Shown in pieces: positions 46,219 to 54,054 of a stretch of 64,000 nt of DNA. This DNA comes from Coprobacter fastidiosus (GTDB taxonomy: Bacteria > Bacteroidota > Bacteroidia > Bacteroidales > Coprobacteraceae), in the NCBI RefSeq assembly GCF_030296935.1, contig NZ_AP028032.1, forward strand, positions 434,001 to 498,000. Direction: 5' to 3'. Below the pieces are notes generated by a model that did not search any database, had not been told where the DNA came from, and saw nothing but the letters and a program-made list of their open reading frames with translations. The position numbers and the translations under genes were made by a program. The first letter of the stretch is position 1. The number at the start of each line of letters is the position of its first letter.

Positions 46219-46332
46219 ATGAAAAAGTTTATATTATTTTGTGTATCAATGTTCATTGGTATCATATTATTTGTTCACAGTAATTCAGAGCATCTAACTT
46301 TCAAAGGTGTTATTGCAGAAAGATGGATATAG
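46219..46332 (+). pseudogene. Short secreted-protein remnant
   Basis: A 37-residue frame starts with a signal-peptide-like stretch (MKKFILFCVSMFIGIILF) and reaches HLTFKGV, then stops at RWI. The HLTFKG start after the signal sequence is like small secreted proteins I recall from Bacteroidales accessory regions, which are longer. So this is most likely a truncated remnant. An intact micropeptide cannot be excluded. Confidence 0.4.
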
Positions 46333-46435
46333 ACAATATTCTTGTTGCTGAAATATTATGATAAAATAAACTCCTATATCGTTCGTTCGGCGCTATGGAT
46401 GATTGTAATCATTGTTATAATTGAACAATATTGTA

Positions 46436-46669
46436 ATGATTGAAGAATTAGTTGATATAATAGCTATGGTAATTGCTTTAATATTGATTCTGTGGCTTTA
46501 CATTTTCCTTCCTATTAAAATGGCAAGGAAGAGGGGGCGTAGTGCGTTTGGTTGGGTTGTGCTCTTTGGGATTATTTCTCCACTCTGGGGAATAATTGTG
46601 TTACATGTTTTAGGTGATAGCAAACAGAAAATTCGAAAAGATATAATCGAAGAACTTCATCGGAATTAG
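46436..46669 (+). CDS. Small membrane protein next to the helicase
   Basis: 77 residues from ATG 46436 (a TTG at 46421 is also in frame). It has two membrane helices: about residues 5-30 (IIAMVIALILILWLYIFLPI) and 40-62 (GWVVLFGIISPLWGIIVLHVLG). A basic loop KMARKRGRSAF lies between and a charged tail IRKDIIEELHRN follows. It ends 15 bases before the preferred helicase start (GTG 46673 would be 3 bases away), so the two are likely one transcript. I do not recognise a family. Confidence 0.6.
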   Translation: MIEELVDIIAMVIALILILWLYIFLPIKMARKRGRSAFGWVVLFGIISPLWGIIVLHVLGDSKQKIRKDIIEELHRN

Positions 46670-46684
46670 TAAGTGAATTGGCAT

Positions 46685-49300
46685 ATGAATCTTTTACTTG
46701 CCATAATTGTGAGTGCTGTTGTTATTTCTGTTGTAATTATAGCAACGATCAGAAAACGACTTAAAGTTAAGTCCAACGAGTTATTAGAGCAGATAAAAGG
46801 ATTAATTTCATATAGCGATAGATCTAATTATGAGCAAGCAAAAGAGAGATTATCAGCATTCAATAAAGAAACATTTATTGATATTCCCACCGACCTGAAC
46901 AACACTTTTTGTGGTAAAATAATCACTGCAACGCAGGAAAAAGATTTTATCAATCATTACAAACCACATTTTCAAGAAGCATATTCACTCGTTAAGAAAC
47001 TTGAAGCTTTCAATATCACTCTATCTGAAACCATTTCCAAATTCATCAATGATTTTGGAGTCATCAATAAACTTGTAAAACAGCATAATGAGGGCGTTAT
47101 TACATTTTTGCTTGACACTCATAAAGATTTTTTCGACCATTGTCTAAAATATCCATTAGACCAGCAACAAAGACGTTCAATCGTTTCAGAGGAAGATAAT
47201 TGCTTGGTCGTTAGTAGTGCAGGTAGCGGGAAGACCTCTTCTATTATTGGAAAAGTCAAGTATCTAACAGATGTAAAAGGTATTGCACCTCATAGAATCT
47301 TATTAATTAGTTACACGAACAAAGCAGCAGCCGAACTTACGGAAAGAATGGCTACTGATGGTTTGAAAGGTTATACATTTCATAAATTAGCCATTGATAT
47401 TATCGGAAGAGCAACAGGTATAAAACCCTCTATTTGCGACAATACTGATGCCTTATTCATAGATATTTATCACACTTTATTAGGAAATAAGGCTTTTAAG
47501 AATAGTGTAGTAGAATATTTTATTGATTACCAAACTAATGAGACGGATTGGGAAAAGCGCAAAAACGAAAGACAAGAGCAACTATCAGAACAAAAAAATG
47601 TACAGCTAAAAGCGATGTTTCCCGATATGGATGGTAGAGCCATATATGTGAGAAGTGAACAGGAGCAAAAGATATGCTTTGTTTTATCATCACTTGGAGT
47701 AAAATTTAGATATGAAGAACCATACGAACATCAATTAGCAGATGAAATGCACTCTCAATATCGTCCCGATTTTTCTATATACTTCGAGCAGAAGGGAGTA
47801 ACCAAACGGATTTATTTGGAACATTTTGGAGTTGATGAACATAGTCTTGTCCCTGCTTGGTTTGCAAAAGACAAGAACATAACATACGAAGAAGCCAATC
47901 AAAAATATGATGATGGTATAACTTGGAAGAAGGCTGCTCATGAGAAATTTGGCACTCAGCTTTTAGTAACATCAAGTGCTGATTTCCATTATTCTGATAT
48001 AAGGAATAAACTCAAAAAAATATTAGAGGATGTGGGTGTACCAATTCAAGAGAAAACAAATGAAGAATTGTATGGTTTGATTTTGCCCAAAGGTAGTAAG
48101 CAAGAAAAGGCGTTTATACGGCTTGTAGCTACTTTTGTAACATTGGTAAAATCAAGTTGTAAATCTGTTAAAGAAGTTCTGAAGCAAGCAAAGAATGCAG
48201 ATGATGAACGAAGTGTTTTTATTATCAAAAATATATTTCAACCTGTATATGAACGTTATATAAGTGCATTAAGCGATAGTAACCAAATTGATTTTACCGA
48301 TGCGATTCTTCAAGCTACAGAAATATGTCGTGCTTCACACCCTGTTGAGTATGATTATATCATTGTGGACGAGTTTCAAGATATATCGGTTGACCGTTAC
48401 AATTTCTTAAAAGTATTGCGAGAGGGAAATCCGCCTGCAAAGTTGTATTGTGTGGGCGATGACTGGCAGTCCATATATCGTTTTTCGGGAAGTGATATGG
48501 CTCTTTTTAATCAATTTCCTGAATATTTTGGAGCAACAGAAATAAATAAAATTGAAACTACATATAGATTTGGAGAGCCTTTGGTTTCGTTGTCCTCTTA
48601 CTTTATACAGCGCAATAAAGCCCAAATACAAAAGGATATACACTCATTCGATTCTGAAATGAAAACAGAATTGGAGTTCTATTCTTATGATAGGCGAGAT
48701 TATTGCAATATGATAGGGCAACTTGTTGCTTCTATTCCATCAGATAAATCAATATTTTTATTGGGACGTTATTCCTTTGACGATTATTACCTCTCTTTTA
48801 TGTATCAATCCATTAAAGAGGGCAATAGGTTCTTTTATGTGATAGGAGGACGAAAAATCGAGTTTTTGACCATACATAAATCAAAAGGTCTTGAAGCGGA
48901 TTATGTAATACTCTTACAATGTAACAAAGATACATATGGTTTCCCTTCTCTTGTGAGTGATGACCCTGTGCTTAACTACGTACTCACTAAAAGCGACCAA
49001 TTCCCATATGGAGAAGAGCGTAGATTGTTTTATGTAGCAATAACAAGGGCAAAGATGAAAACTCTTGTATTATATGACAAACGTTTTCCCTCTGTATTTG
49101 TGGATGAATTCTTGCATCCTGAAAAACTTTCAGAAGAAAGTTATGTAAAACATCCCAATGCCAATAAGAGATGGACAAGAAGTGCAGACCAATTTCTATT
49201 AAAACTACATAGTGAGGGCAAGAGTGTGAAGTATATTGCAGCTAAAATGGGCAGAAGCCAAACTTCAATCGTAATGCGATTGAACAAGCTAAACCAATAG
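46685..49300 (+). CDS. Membrane-anchored helicase IV-like SF1 helicase
   Basis: 871 residues from ATG 46685 (GTG 46673 possible). Residues 2-23 are a membrane helix (LLLAIIVSAVVISVVIIA), then a basic coil. Helicase motifs follow: Walker A SSAGSGKTS near 180, motif II VDEFQD near 562, GDDWQSIYRFSGSDM near 590, TTYRF, FLTIHKSKGLEADYV near 725 and RRLFYVAITRAK. These match E. coli HelD closely. Between motifs lies YRPDFSIYFE...YLEHFG (358-378), resembling a PD-(D/E)xK nuclease insertion. The last 40 residues form a helix-turn-helix (VKYIAAKMGRSQTSIVMRLN). Codon and CCGG use differ from the core. The biological role is unknown; DNA repair or defence are options. Confidence 0.85.
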   Translation: MNLLLAIIVSAVVISVVIIATIRKRLKVKSNELLEQIKGLISYSDRSNYEQAKERLSAFNKETFIDIPTDLNNTFCGKIITATQEKDFINHYKPHFQEAYSLVKKLEAFNITLSETISKFINDFGVINKLVKQHNEGVITFLLDTHKDFFDHCLKYPLDQQQRRSIVSEEDNCLVVSSAGSGKTSSIIGKVKYLTDVKGIAPHRILLISYTNKAAAELTERMATDGLKGYTFHKLAIDIIGRATGIKPSICDNTDALFIDIYHTLLGNKAFKNSVVEYFIDYQTNETDWEKRKNERQEQLSEQKNVQLKAMFPDMDGRAIYVRSEQEQKICFVLSSLGVKFRYEEPYEHQLADEMHSQYRPDFSIYFEQKGVTKRIYLEHFGVDEHSLVPAWFAKDKNITYEEANQKYDDGITWKKAAHEKFGTQLLVTSSADFHYSDIRNKLKKILEDVGVPIQEKTNEELYGLILPKGSKQEKAFIRLVATFVTLVKSSCKSVKEVLKQAKNADDERSVFIIKNIFQPVYERYISALSDSNQIDFTDAILQATEICRASHPVEYDYIIVDEFQDISVDRYNFLKVLREGNPPAKLYCVGDDWQSIYRFSGSDMALFNQFPEYFGATEINKIETTYRFGEPLVSLSSYFIQRNKAQIQKDIHSFDSEMKTELEFYSYDRRDYCNMIGQLVASIPSDKSIFLLGRYSFDDYYLSFMYQSIKEGNRFFYVIGGRKIEFLTIHKSKGLEADYVILLQCNKDTYGFPSLVSDDPVLNYVLTKSDQFPYGEERRLFYVAITRAKMKTLVLYDKRFPSVFVDEFLHPEKLSEESYVKHPNANKRWTRSADQFLLKLHSEGKSVKYIAAKMGRSQTSIVMRLNKLNQ

Positions 49301-49611
49301 GATATTTTATTTTTTCAATGATACAGTATATGTATCGGATTATTCTATAACCTTTGTGGTATTAAAAGGTTAACAATGAAGAATTCAGAAATATGAACAG
49401 TTGCTATATCATTCCCCAATTTTTAAGCAATCTAATCAACATATTTGTTCTAAATAAGTTATCTTTCTTGCAGAAATACAAAAAAAATATTCCTTGAAAA
49501 GCTAAAACGGGAATAAGTGTCATAATTTATATTTTCCCGAAATAATTCAAATATGGAGTTTTCGTTTTAGGTAAAATGCTGTATCTTCGTTTGCTATTTT
49601 ATAACTGTACG
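49301..49611. other. Gap after the helicase
   Basis: About 310 AT-rich bases. An 8-bp inverted repeat (49348-49355 with 49365-49372) without a T-run may be a weak terminator. TATCTTCG at 49582-49589 is a one-mismatch -7 box for the next gene. No gene seen. Confidence 0.45.
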
Positions 49612-51261
49612 ATGTATTTTAGTTTGAAGAAATATATATTGCTTTTCTTTTTCCTATTTTCTTTTTTAAGTATAGAAGCGACATCCCCTAAATACGAGAT
49701 AAGAGGGGTTTGGTTGACTACTAATTGGGGCTTGGACTGGCCGAAAAAGATTATAAAAACGGAAAAAGATATAAAAAGGCAACAAGAAGAATTATGTTAT
49801 TTGCTGGATCAAGTCCAAAAAATGAATATGAATGTCGTCTTTTTTCAGACTCGATTGCGGGGCGATGTTTTATATTCTTCTCGGTATGAACCATGGAGTT
49901 CTGTTCTTACGGGTATATCGGGGAAAAATCCCGGATATGATCCTCTCCGTTTTGTTGTCGAAGAATGTCATAGAAGAGGACTTCAATGTCATGCTTGGCT
50001 TGTTTGCATGCCATTGGGGACTTCCCGTCAAATAAAAAATCAAGGTAAAAGTTCTGTGGTATCAAAATATCCGGATATGTGTAAATATTGGGACAGAGAA
50101 TGGTATCTTGATCCCGGAAATCCGAAGACTGCTTTATACCTTGCATCTATTGCTGGAGAGATTGTCTCGAATTATGGTGTGGATGGAATACATCTCGATT
50201 ATATTCGGTATCCTGATAAAGCCGGTTTTCCTGATAGGAAGACATATCTGAAGTACGGTTCTTCCGATAAGACTTTGAATCAGTGGCGTAGAGAGAATAT
50301 CAATAAAATCGTATATACGGTTTATGATTCTATAAAGAAAATTGATCCGGCAGTGAAATTAAGCAGTGCTGTCATCGGAAAATATAATACGCTTCCGGTA
50401 TTTTCTTCTTTAGGGTGGAGCGGAATAGAGAGTGTTCATCAAGACCCGGTAGAATGGCTGAAACAGAATAAGCATGACTTTATTGTTCCGATGATGTATT
50501 TTTCCGAGCGTTCTTTTTATCCTTTTTTGATAGATTGGGTAAAACATTGTGCGGGACATCCGATAGTTTCCGGATTAGGAGCATATAGGCTTTGTGCGGA
50601 TGACGGAGATTGGCGACTGCAAGATTTTATGCGTCAAGTTTATGACGGTCGCAAGTATGGAGTAGGGGGACAAGCTTACTATCGTTTAGAAAATTTGATA
50701 AATAACGAGAAGTTTGTATATACAGCAATTTTACAAGCATATCGCTATCCGGCATTATATCCTCCGATGAATTATATGGGGAAAACATTGCCTTGTGCGC
50801 CTGATTCTTTGTGTGTAGAATATAAAACGCTATCGACTTTTCTATATTGGGATTCTGTAACAAATGTGCGGGAATATGTTTTATATGGAAGTGATAGTTA
50901 TCCGGTAAATACAAATGATCCGGCAAATATTATTGCTTCAGGAATACGTGGATGCTCTTTTGAAACTTCTCTGAAAAAACGTTTTTATGCAGTGACGGCT
51001 GTAGATATGTATCATCAGGAGAGTATTCCTGTGCAAATGTCGTTTCCTGAGATTTATTATAAAGGTGCAGATAATGAAGTCGTTTTGTCGAATACATTGA
51101 AAAACTTTGATAGAATTGCTATTTTTAATATTTTTGGAAAAAAGATCTATGAAGGAAAGTTTAAAATTTCAATAAAAACAGATGGCCTATTTTCAGGCGT
51201 TTATCGAGTCGAACTATATAATAATCGAGGTAAGGAAGAAAAAATATTAATTGTCAACTGA
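49612..51261 (+). CDS. Secreted glycosidase-like protein (GHL10 / DUF187) with T9SS-like tail
   Basis: 549 residues from ATG 49612; the in-frame ATG at 49576 lies before the -7-like box and is rejected. A signal peptide ends near IEA-T. The TIM-barrel region (residues ~28-350) starts YEIRGVWLTTNWGLDWP and has FFQTRLRGDVLYSS, ECHRRGLQCHAWL and VDGIHLDYIRYPD, the GHL10 features with catalytic acids in the last. A fibronectin-like region follows. The final ~55 residues (IAIFNIFGKKIYEG, TDGLFSGVYRVELY) look like a type A sorting domain. It probably acts on peptidoglycan-like or other cell-surface glycans. manA follows 8 bases later. Confidence 0.85.
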   Translation: MYFSLKKYILLFFFLFSFLSIEATSPKYEIRGVWLTTNWGLDWPKKIIKTEKDIKRQQEELCYLLDQVQKMNMNVVFFQTRLRGDVLYSSRYEPWSSVLTGISGKNPGYDPLRFVVEECHRRGLQCHAWLVCMPLGTSRQIKNQGKSSVVSKYPDMCKYWDREWYLDPGNPKTALYLASIAGEIVSNYGVDGIHLDYIRYPDKAGFPDRKTYLKYGSSDKTLNQWRRENINKIVYTVYDSIKKIDPAVKLSSAVIGKYNTLPVFSSLGWSGIESVHQDPVEWLKQNKHDFIVPMMYFSERSFYPFLIDWVKHCAGHPIVSGLGAYRLCADDGDWRLQDFMRQVYDGRKYGVGGQAYYRLENLINNEKFVYTAILQAYRYPALYPPMNYMGKTLPCAPDSLCVEYKTLSTFLYWDSVTNVREYVLYGSDSYPVNTNDPANIIASGIRGCSFETSLKKRFYAVTAVDMYHQESIPVQMSFPEIYYKGADNEVVLSNTLKNFDRIAIFNIFGKKIYEGKFKISIKTDGLFSGVYRVELYNNRGKEEKILIVN

Positions 51262-51269
51262 AAAATAAT

Positions 51270-52253
51270 ATGATGTATCCATTAAAATTTGAAGTTATCC
51301 TCAAAAGTATTTTATGGGGAGGAAGTGAGATTTGCAAGTTTAAAAATTTAAGCACAAAGCTTAATGGAATCGGTGAGAGTTGGGAAATTTCTCAAGTAAA
51401 GGACAATGTCTCAGTTATTGCAAATGGAGAGTATAAAGGGAAAAATCTGACAGAACTTATACAAGAAAAAGGCGCTGAATTACTCGGTCAGCATGTTTTG
51501 GATAGGTTTGGAGATAAATTTCCTTTATTAATTAAGTTTATCGATGCTAGGGATAATTTGTCGATTCAGGTTCATCCGAATGATAAGTTGGCTAAAGAGC
51601 GCCATAATTCATTTGGTAAAACAGAAATGTGGTATGTTATTTCTGCACAAGAAGGAGCTGGGTTGTATTCAGGTTTTTCTAAGCAAATTACTCCGGATGA
51701 ATATGTCGAACGGGTAGAAAATAATACGATTATGGATGTCCTTCAATTCCATCCGGTTAAGAGTGGAGACGTATTTTTCTTGCCTGCAGGAAGAATTCAT
51801 GCGATCGGGAAAGGGATATTTATTGCTGAGATACAGCAAACTTCTGATATTACATACCGGATTTATGATTATAATCGAAAAGATGCCAATGGAAAAGGGC
51901 GAGAATTGCATACGGCCTTAGCAAAAGATGCGATTGATTATAAAATGTATTCTGATCTGAAAACAGAATATACTCATCAAGAAAATGAACCGGTATTGTT
52001 GGCCAATTGTCCTTATTTTACGACGAATTTGTTGGAGATAAATAGTGAAAAGACTGTAAAGAGAGAAATTGCAGATAAAGATTCTTTCGTTATTTATATT
52101 TGTATGGAAGGAGAGGCTGTTATGGTTGATAATAACGGATGTAAGACAGAGCTCCATCGGGGAGAGACGGTTTTAGTTCCAGCATCCACAAGCTTCATAG
52201 ATTTATCGACGACACAATCGGTTAAGTTGTTGGAATGTTATATTCCTCGATAA
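51270..52253 (+). CDS. manA: Mannose-6-phosphate isomerase, class I
   Basis: 327 residues, the short bacterial form. The cupin core has the zinc ligands in SIQVHPNDKLAKERH and GKTEMWYVI, with the catalytic region LPAGRIHAIGKGIFIAEIQQTSDITYRIYDYNR split across two strands. The C-terminal cupin ends in LLECYIPR. It interconverts mannose-6-phosphate and fructose-6-phosphate, feeding GDP-mannose synthesis or mannose use. It starts 8 bases after the glycosidase-like gene, so they share a transcript. ATG 51270 or 51273 may be used. Confidence 0.94.
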   Translation: MMYPLKFEVILKSILWGGSEICKFKNLSTKLNGIGESWEISQVKDNVSVIANGEYKGKNLTELIQEKGAELLGQHVLDRFGDKFPLLIKFIDARDNLSIQVHPNDKLAKERHNSFGKTEMWYVISAQEGAGLYSGFSKQITPDEYVERVENNTIMDVLQFHPVKSGDVFFLPAGRIHAIGKGIFIAEIQQTSDITYRIYDYNRKDANGKGRELHTALAKDAIDYKMYSDLKTEYTHQENEPVLLANCPYFTTNLLEINSEKTVKREIADKDSFVIYICMEGEAVMVDNNGCKTELHRGETVLVPASTSFIDLSTTQSVKLLECYIPR

Positions 52254-52351
52254 TAATAGAATTCCTTATAAAAGAGATTGATTAGTATTGTAGTGGAAGA
52301 TTCTTTTGTTATAATGAACAAAATCTTCCGCTATTTGTTTATTTACAAAAA

Positions 52352-52822
52352 ATGTATGATATGAATAGGTATGTTATAATTATTTTTGTTTTGATATTAG
52401 GCTTTTCTTTGGATGCCTGCAAACATACAAAACAAAAAAGTCCTGTCGTCCAGGAGTCGTCTGTATCTGAAGATTCTGTAAAGTATATTTATGAGGGTAT
52501 TTTGCCTGCAGCCGATGCTGCCGGAATACGTTACACGTTGACGATTTCAGCTCCTCAAAATAGCGGAGACGGTACATTTGTCCTACAACAAGCTTATTTA
52601 GGAACAGGGGAAAAAGATACAATATTTACAACTACGGGAAGACGTTATACCCATAGGGGAGACGCAAATGATATAAACGCAACAGTCTGGCAATTGAAAT
52701 CTGATAATGGAAATGAGATATTCAATTTCTTGTATGAGAATGACTCGACTTTGATATTATTAAATGAGAATTTTGAAAAAAGTGATTCTGAATTAAATTA
52801 TTCTCTTCGCTTAGTTAAATAG
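52352..52822 (+). CDS. NlpE N-terminal domain lipoprotein
   Basis: 156 residues with lipobox LDAC (cysteine about residue 23). YEGILPAADAAGIRYTLTI is the NlpE N-domain signature, here with alanines where NlpE has the metal/redox cysteine pair (PCADCEGI). It also has the following beta-barrel strands to LRLVK. In E. coli NlpE signals envelope stress and copper through Cpx; this protein lacks the cysteines, so only the lipocalin-like fold is supported. It lies about 100 bases after manA and ends at a strong terminator. ATG 52352 or 52361. Confidence 0.85.
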   Translation: MYDMNRYVIIIFVLILGFSLDACKHTKQKSPVVQESSVSEDSVKYIYEGILPAADAAGIRYTLTISAPQNSGDGTFVLQQAYLGTGEKDTIFTTTGRRYTHRGDANDINATVWQLKSDNGNEIFNFLYENDSTLILLNENFEKSDSELNYSLRLVK

Positions 52823-52823
52823 T

Positions 52824-52856
52824 AAAAAGCCAGTTCGAAAAAGGACTGGCTTTTTT
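52824..52856 (+). terminator. Terminator after the NlpE-like gene
   Basis: An 11-bp stem (52824-52834 with 52845-52855) has a 10-base loop and a run of six T at the end, 1 base after the stop codon. Confidence 0.9.
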
Positions 52857-52945
52857 ATTGTCTCCCTCTAATTCTAGTAGAATAAATGTTGTATCTTGGT
52901 ATAAGCAATTGAATAAGTCCGTTGTTTCTGTTCTCGATTTACAGT

Positions 52946-53938
52946 TTATTTTAGAATATTTTCTATTTCGCATAATTCGTCAGGAGTAAACTCCGCGTTA
53001 TCTAGGGCTTTTAGATTATCTTTTAATTGAGTTACTGAGCTTGCCCCGATGATGACACTGGTTACCCGATTGTCTTTTAATAGCCATGCTAATGCCATTT
53101 CTGCGAGAGTTTGTCCTCTTTGTTCCGCTAAATCGTTTAGCAATTTTATTTTAGCAATTTTATCTTCTGTAACTTGATCTGATCGTAAATGTCCGGTAGA
53201 TTTTGCCGCTCTTGAATTTTCAGGAATCCCATGTAGATATTTATTTGTCAGTAGACCTTGAGCTAATGGCGAAAATGCGATCATGCCTACTCCGTTTTCA
53301 TCTAAGAGTTGTAGCAGCTCGGGTTCTACCCATCTATCGAACATCGAATACCGGGCTTGATGTATCAGACATGGTACTTTCATTTCTTTAAGAACAGATA
53401 TGGCTGTTCGGGTTTGCTCTGCATTATAATTCGAAATGCCTACATATAGGGCTTTCCCTTGATGCACCATGTCAGCTAAGGCACACATAGTTTCTTCTAT
53501 CGGAGTTTCCGGATCAGGGCGATGAGAATAAAATATATCGACGTAATCGATTCCCATTCTTTTCAAGCTTTGATCCAGACTTGCCATCAAATATTTACGG
53601 CTTCCCCAATTTCCATAAGGTCCTGGCCACATATCATATCCGGCTTTGGAAGAGATAATCAGTTCGTCTCTATACAATCCTAATCCTTTTTTTAATATTT
53701 GTCCGAAATTTTCTTCTGCCGAACCGTATGTAGGGCCATAATTATTTGCCAGATCGAAATGTGTTATTCCGTTATCGAAAGCTGTATATGCAATTTGAAC
53801 GAAATTATTGAATACATCTACACTTCCGAAATTATGCCATAATCCTAAAGAAATAGCAGGCAACAATAGTCCGCTTTTACCACAGCGGCGATAAGTCATT
53901 GTATCGTACCTGTTATCGGATGCTTTGTAATTTTCCAT
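52946..53938 (-). CDS. Aldo/keto reductase, YghZ-like
   Basis: 330 residues, cytosolic. The catalytic tetrad is in FDLANNYGPTYG (Asp, Tyr), ISSKAGYDMWPGPYG (Lys) and VDIFYSHRPDPETP (His). The GPYGNWGSRKYL segment is typical of the E. coli YghZ/L-glyceraldehyde-3-phosphate reductase subgroup. VIIGASSVTQLKDNL binds the NADPH phosphate. It probably reduces methylglyoxal or L-glyceraldehyde 3-phosphate. It is convergent with the NlpE-like gene and has its own -7 box at 53964-53971. Confidence 0.92.
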   Translation of the reverse strand: MENYKASDNRYDTMTYRRCGKSGLLLPAISLGLWHNFGSVDVFNNFVQIAYTAFDNGITHFDLANNYGPTYGSAEENFGQILKKGLGLYRDELIISSKAGYDMWPGPYGNWGSRKYLMASLDQSLKRMGIDYVDIFYSHRPDPETPIEETMCALADMVHQGKALYVGISNYNAEQTRTAISVLKEMKVPCLIHQARYSMFDRWVEPELLQLLDENGVGMIAFSPLAQGLLTNKYLHGIPENSRAAKSTGHLRSDQVTEDKIAKIKLLNDLAEQRGQTLAEMALAWLLKDNRVTSVIIGASSVTQLKDNLKALDNAEFTPDELCEIENILK

Positions 53939-53963
53939 TATTGTTATTTTGAAGGTTAATGAA

Positions 53964-53971
53964 CAAAGATA
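53964..53971 (-). promoter_or_regulatory. Candidate -7 box for the aldo/keto reductase
   Basis: Minus strand TATCTTTG, 25 bases from the start codon. Confidence 0.5.
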
Positions 53972-54000
53972 TGTGTTTTTTTGTAAAGATGTGATATTAA

Positions 54001-54037
54001 TAAAAAAAGAGATTCCAAGTTTTCCTGAAATCTCTTT
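54001..54037 (-). terminator. Terminator of htpG
   Basis: A 9-bp stem (54006-54014 with 54029-54037) is followed on the minus strand by a run of T. It lies just after the htpG stop. Confidence 0.75.
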
Positions 54038-54054
54038 CTCTGTTAAAAAAAATA

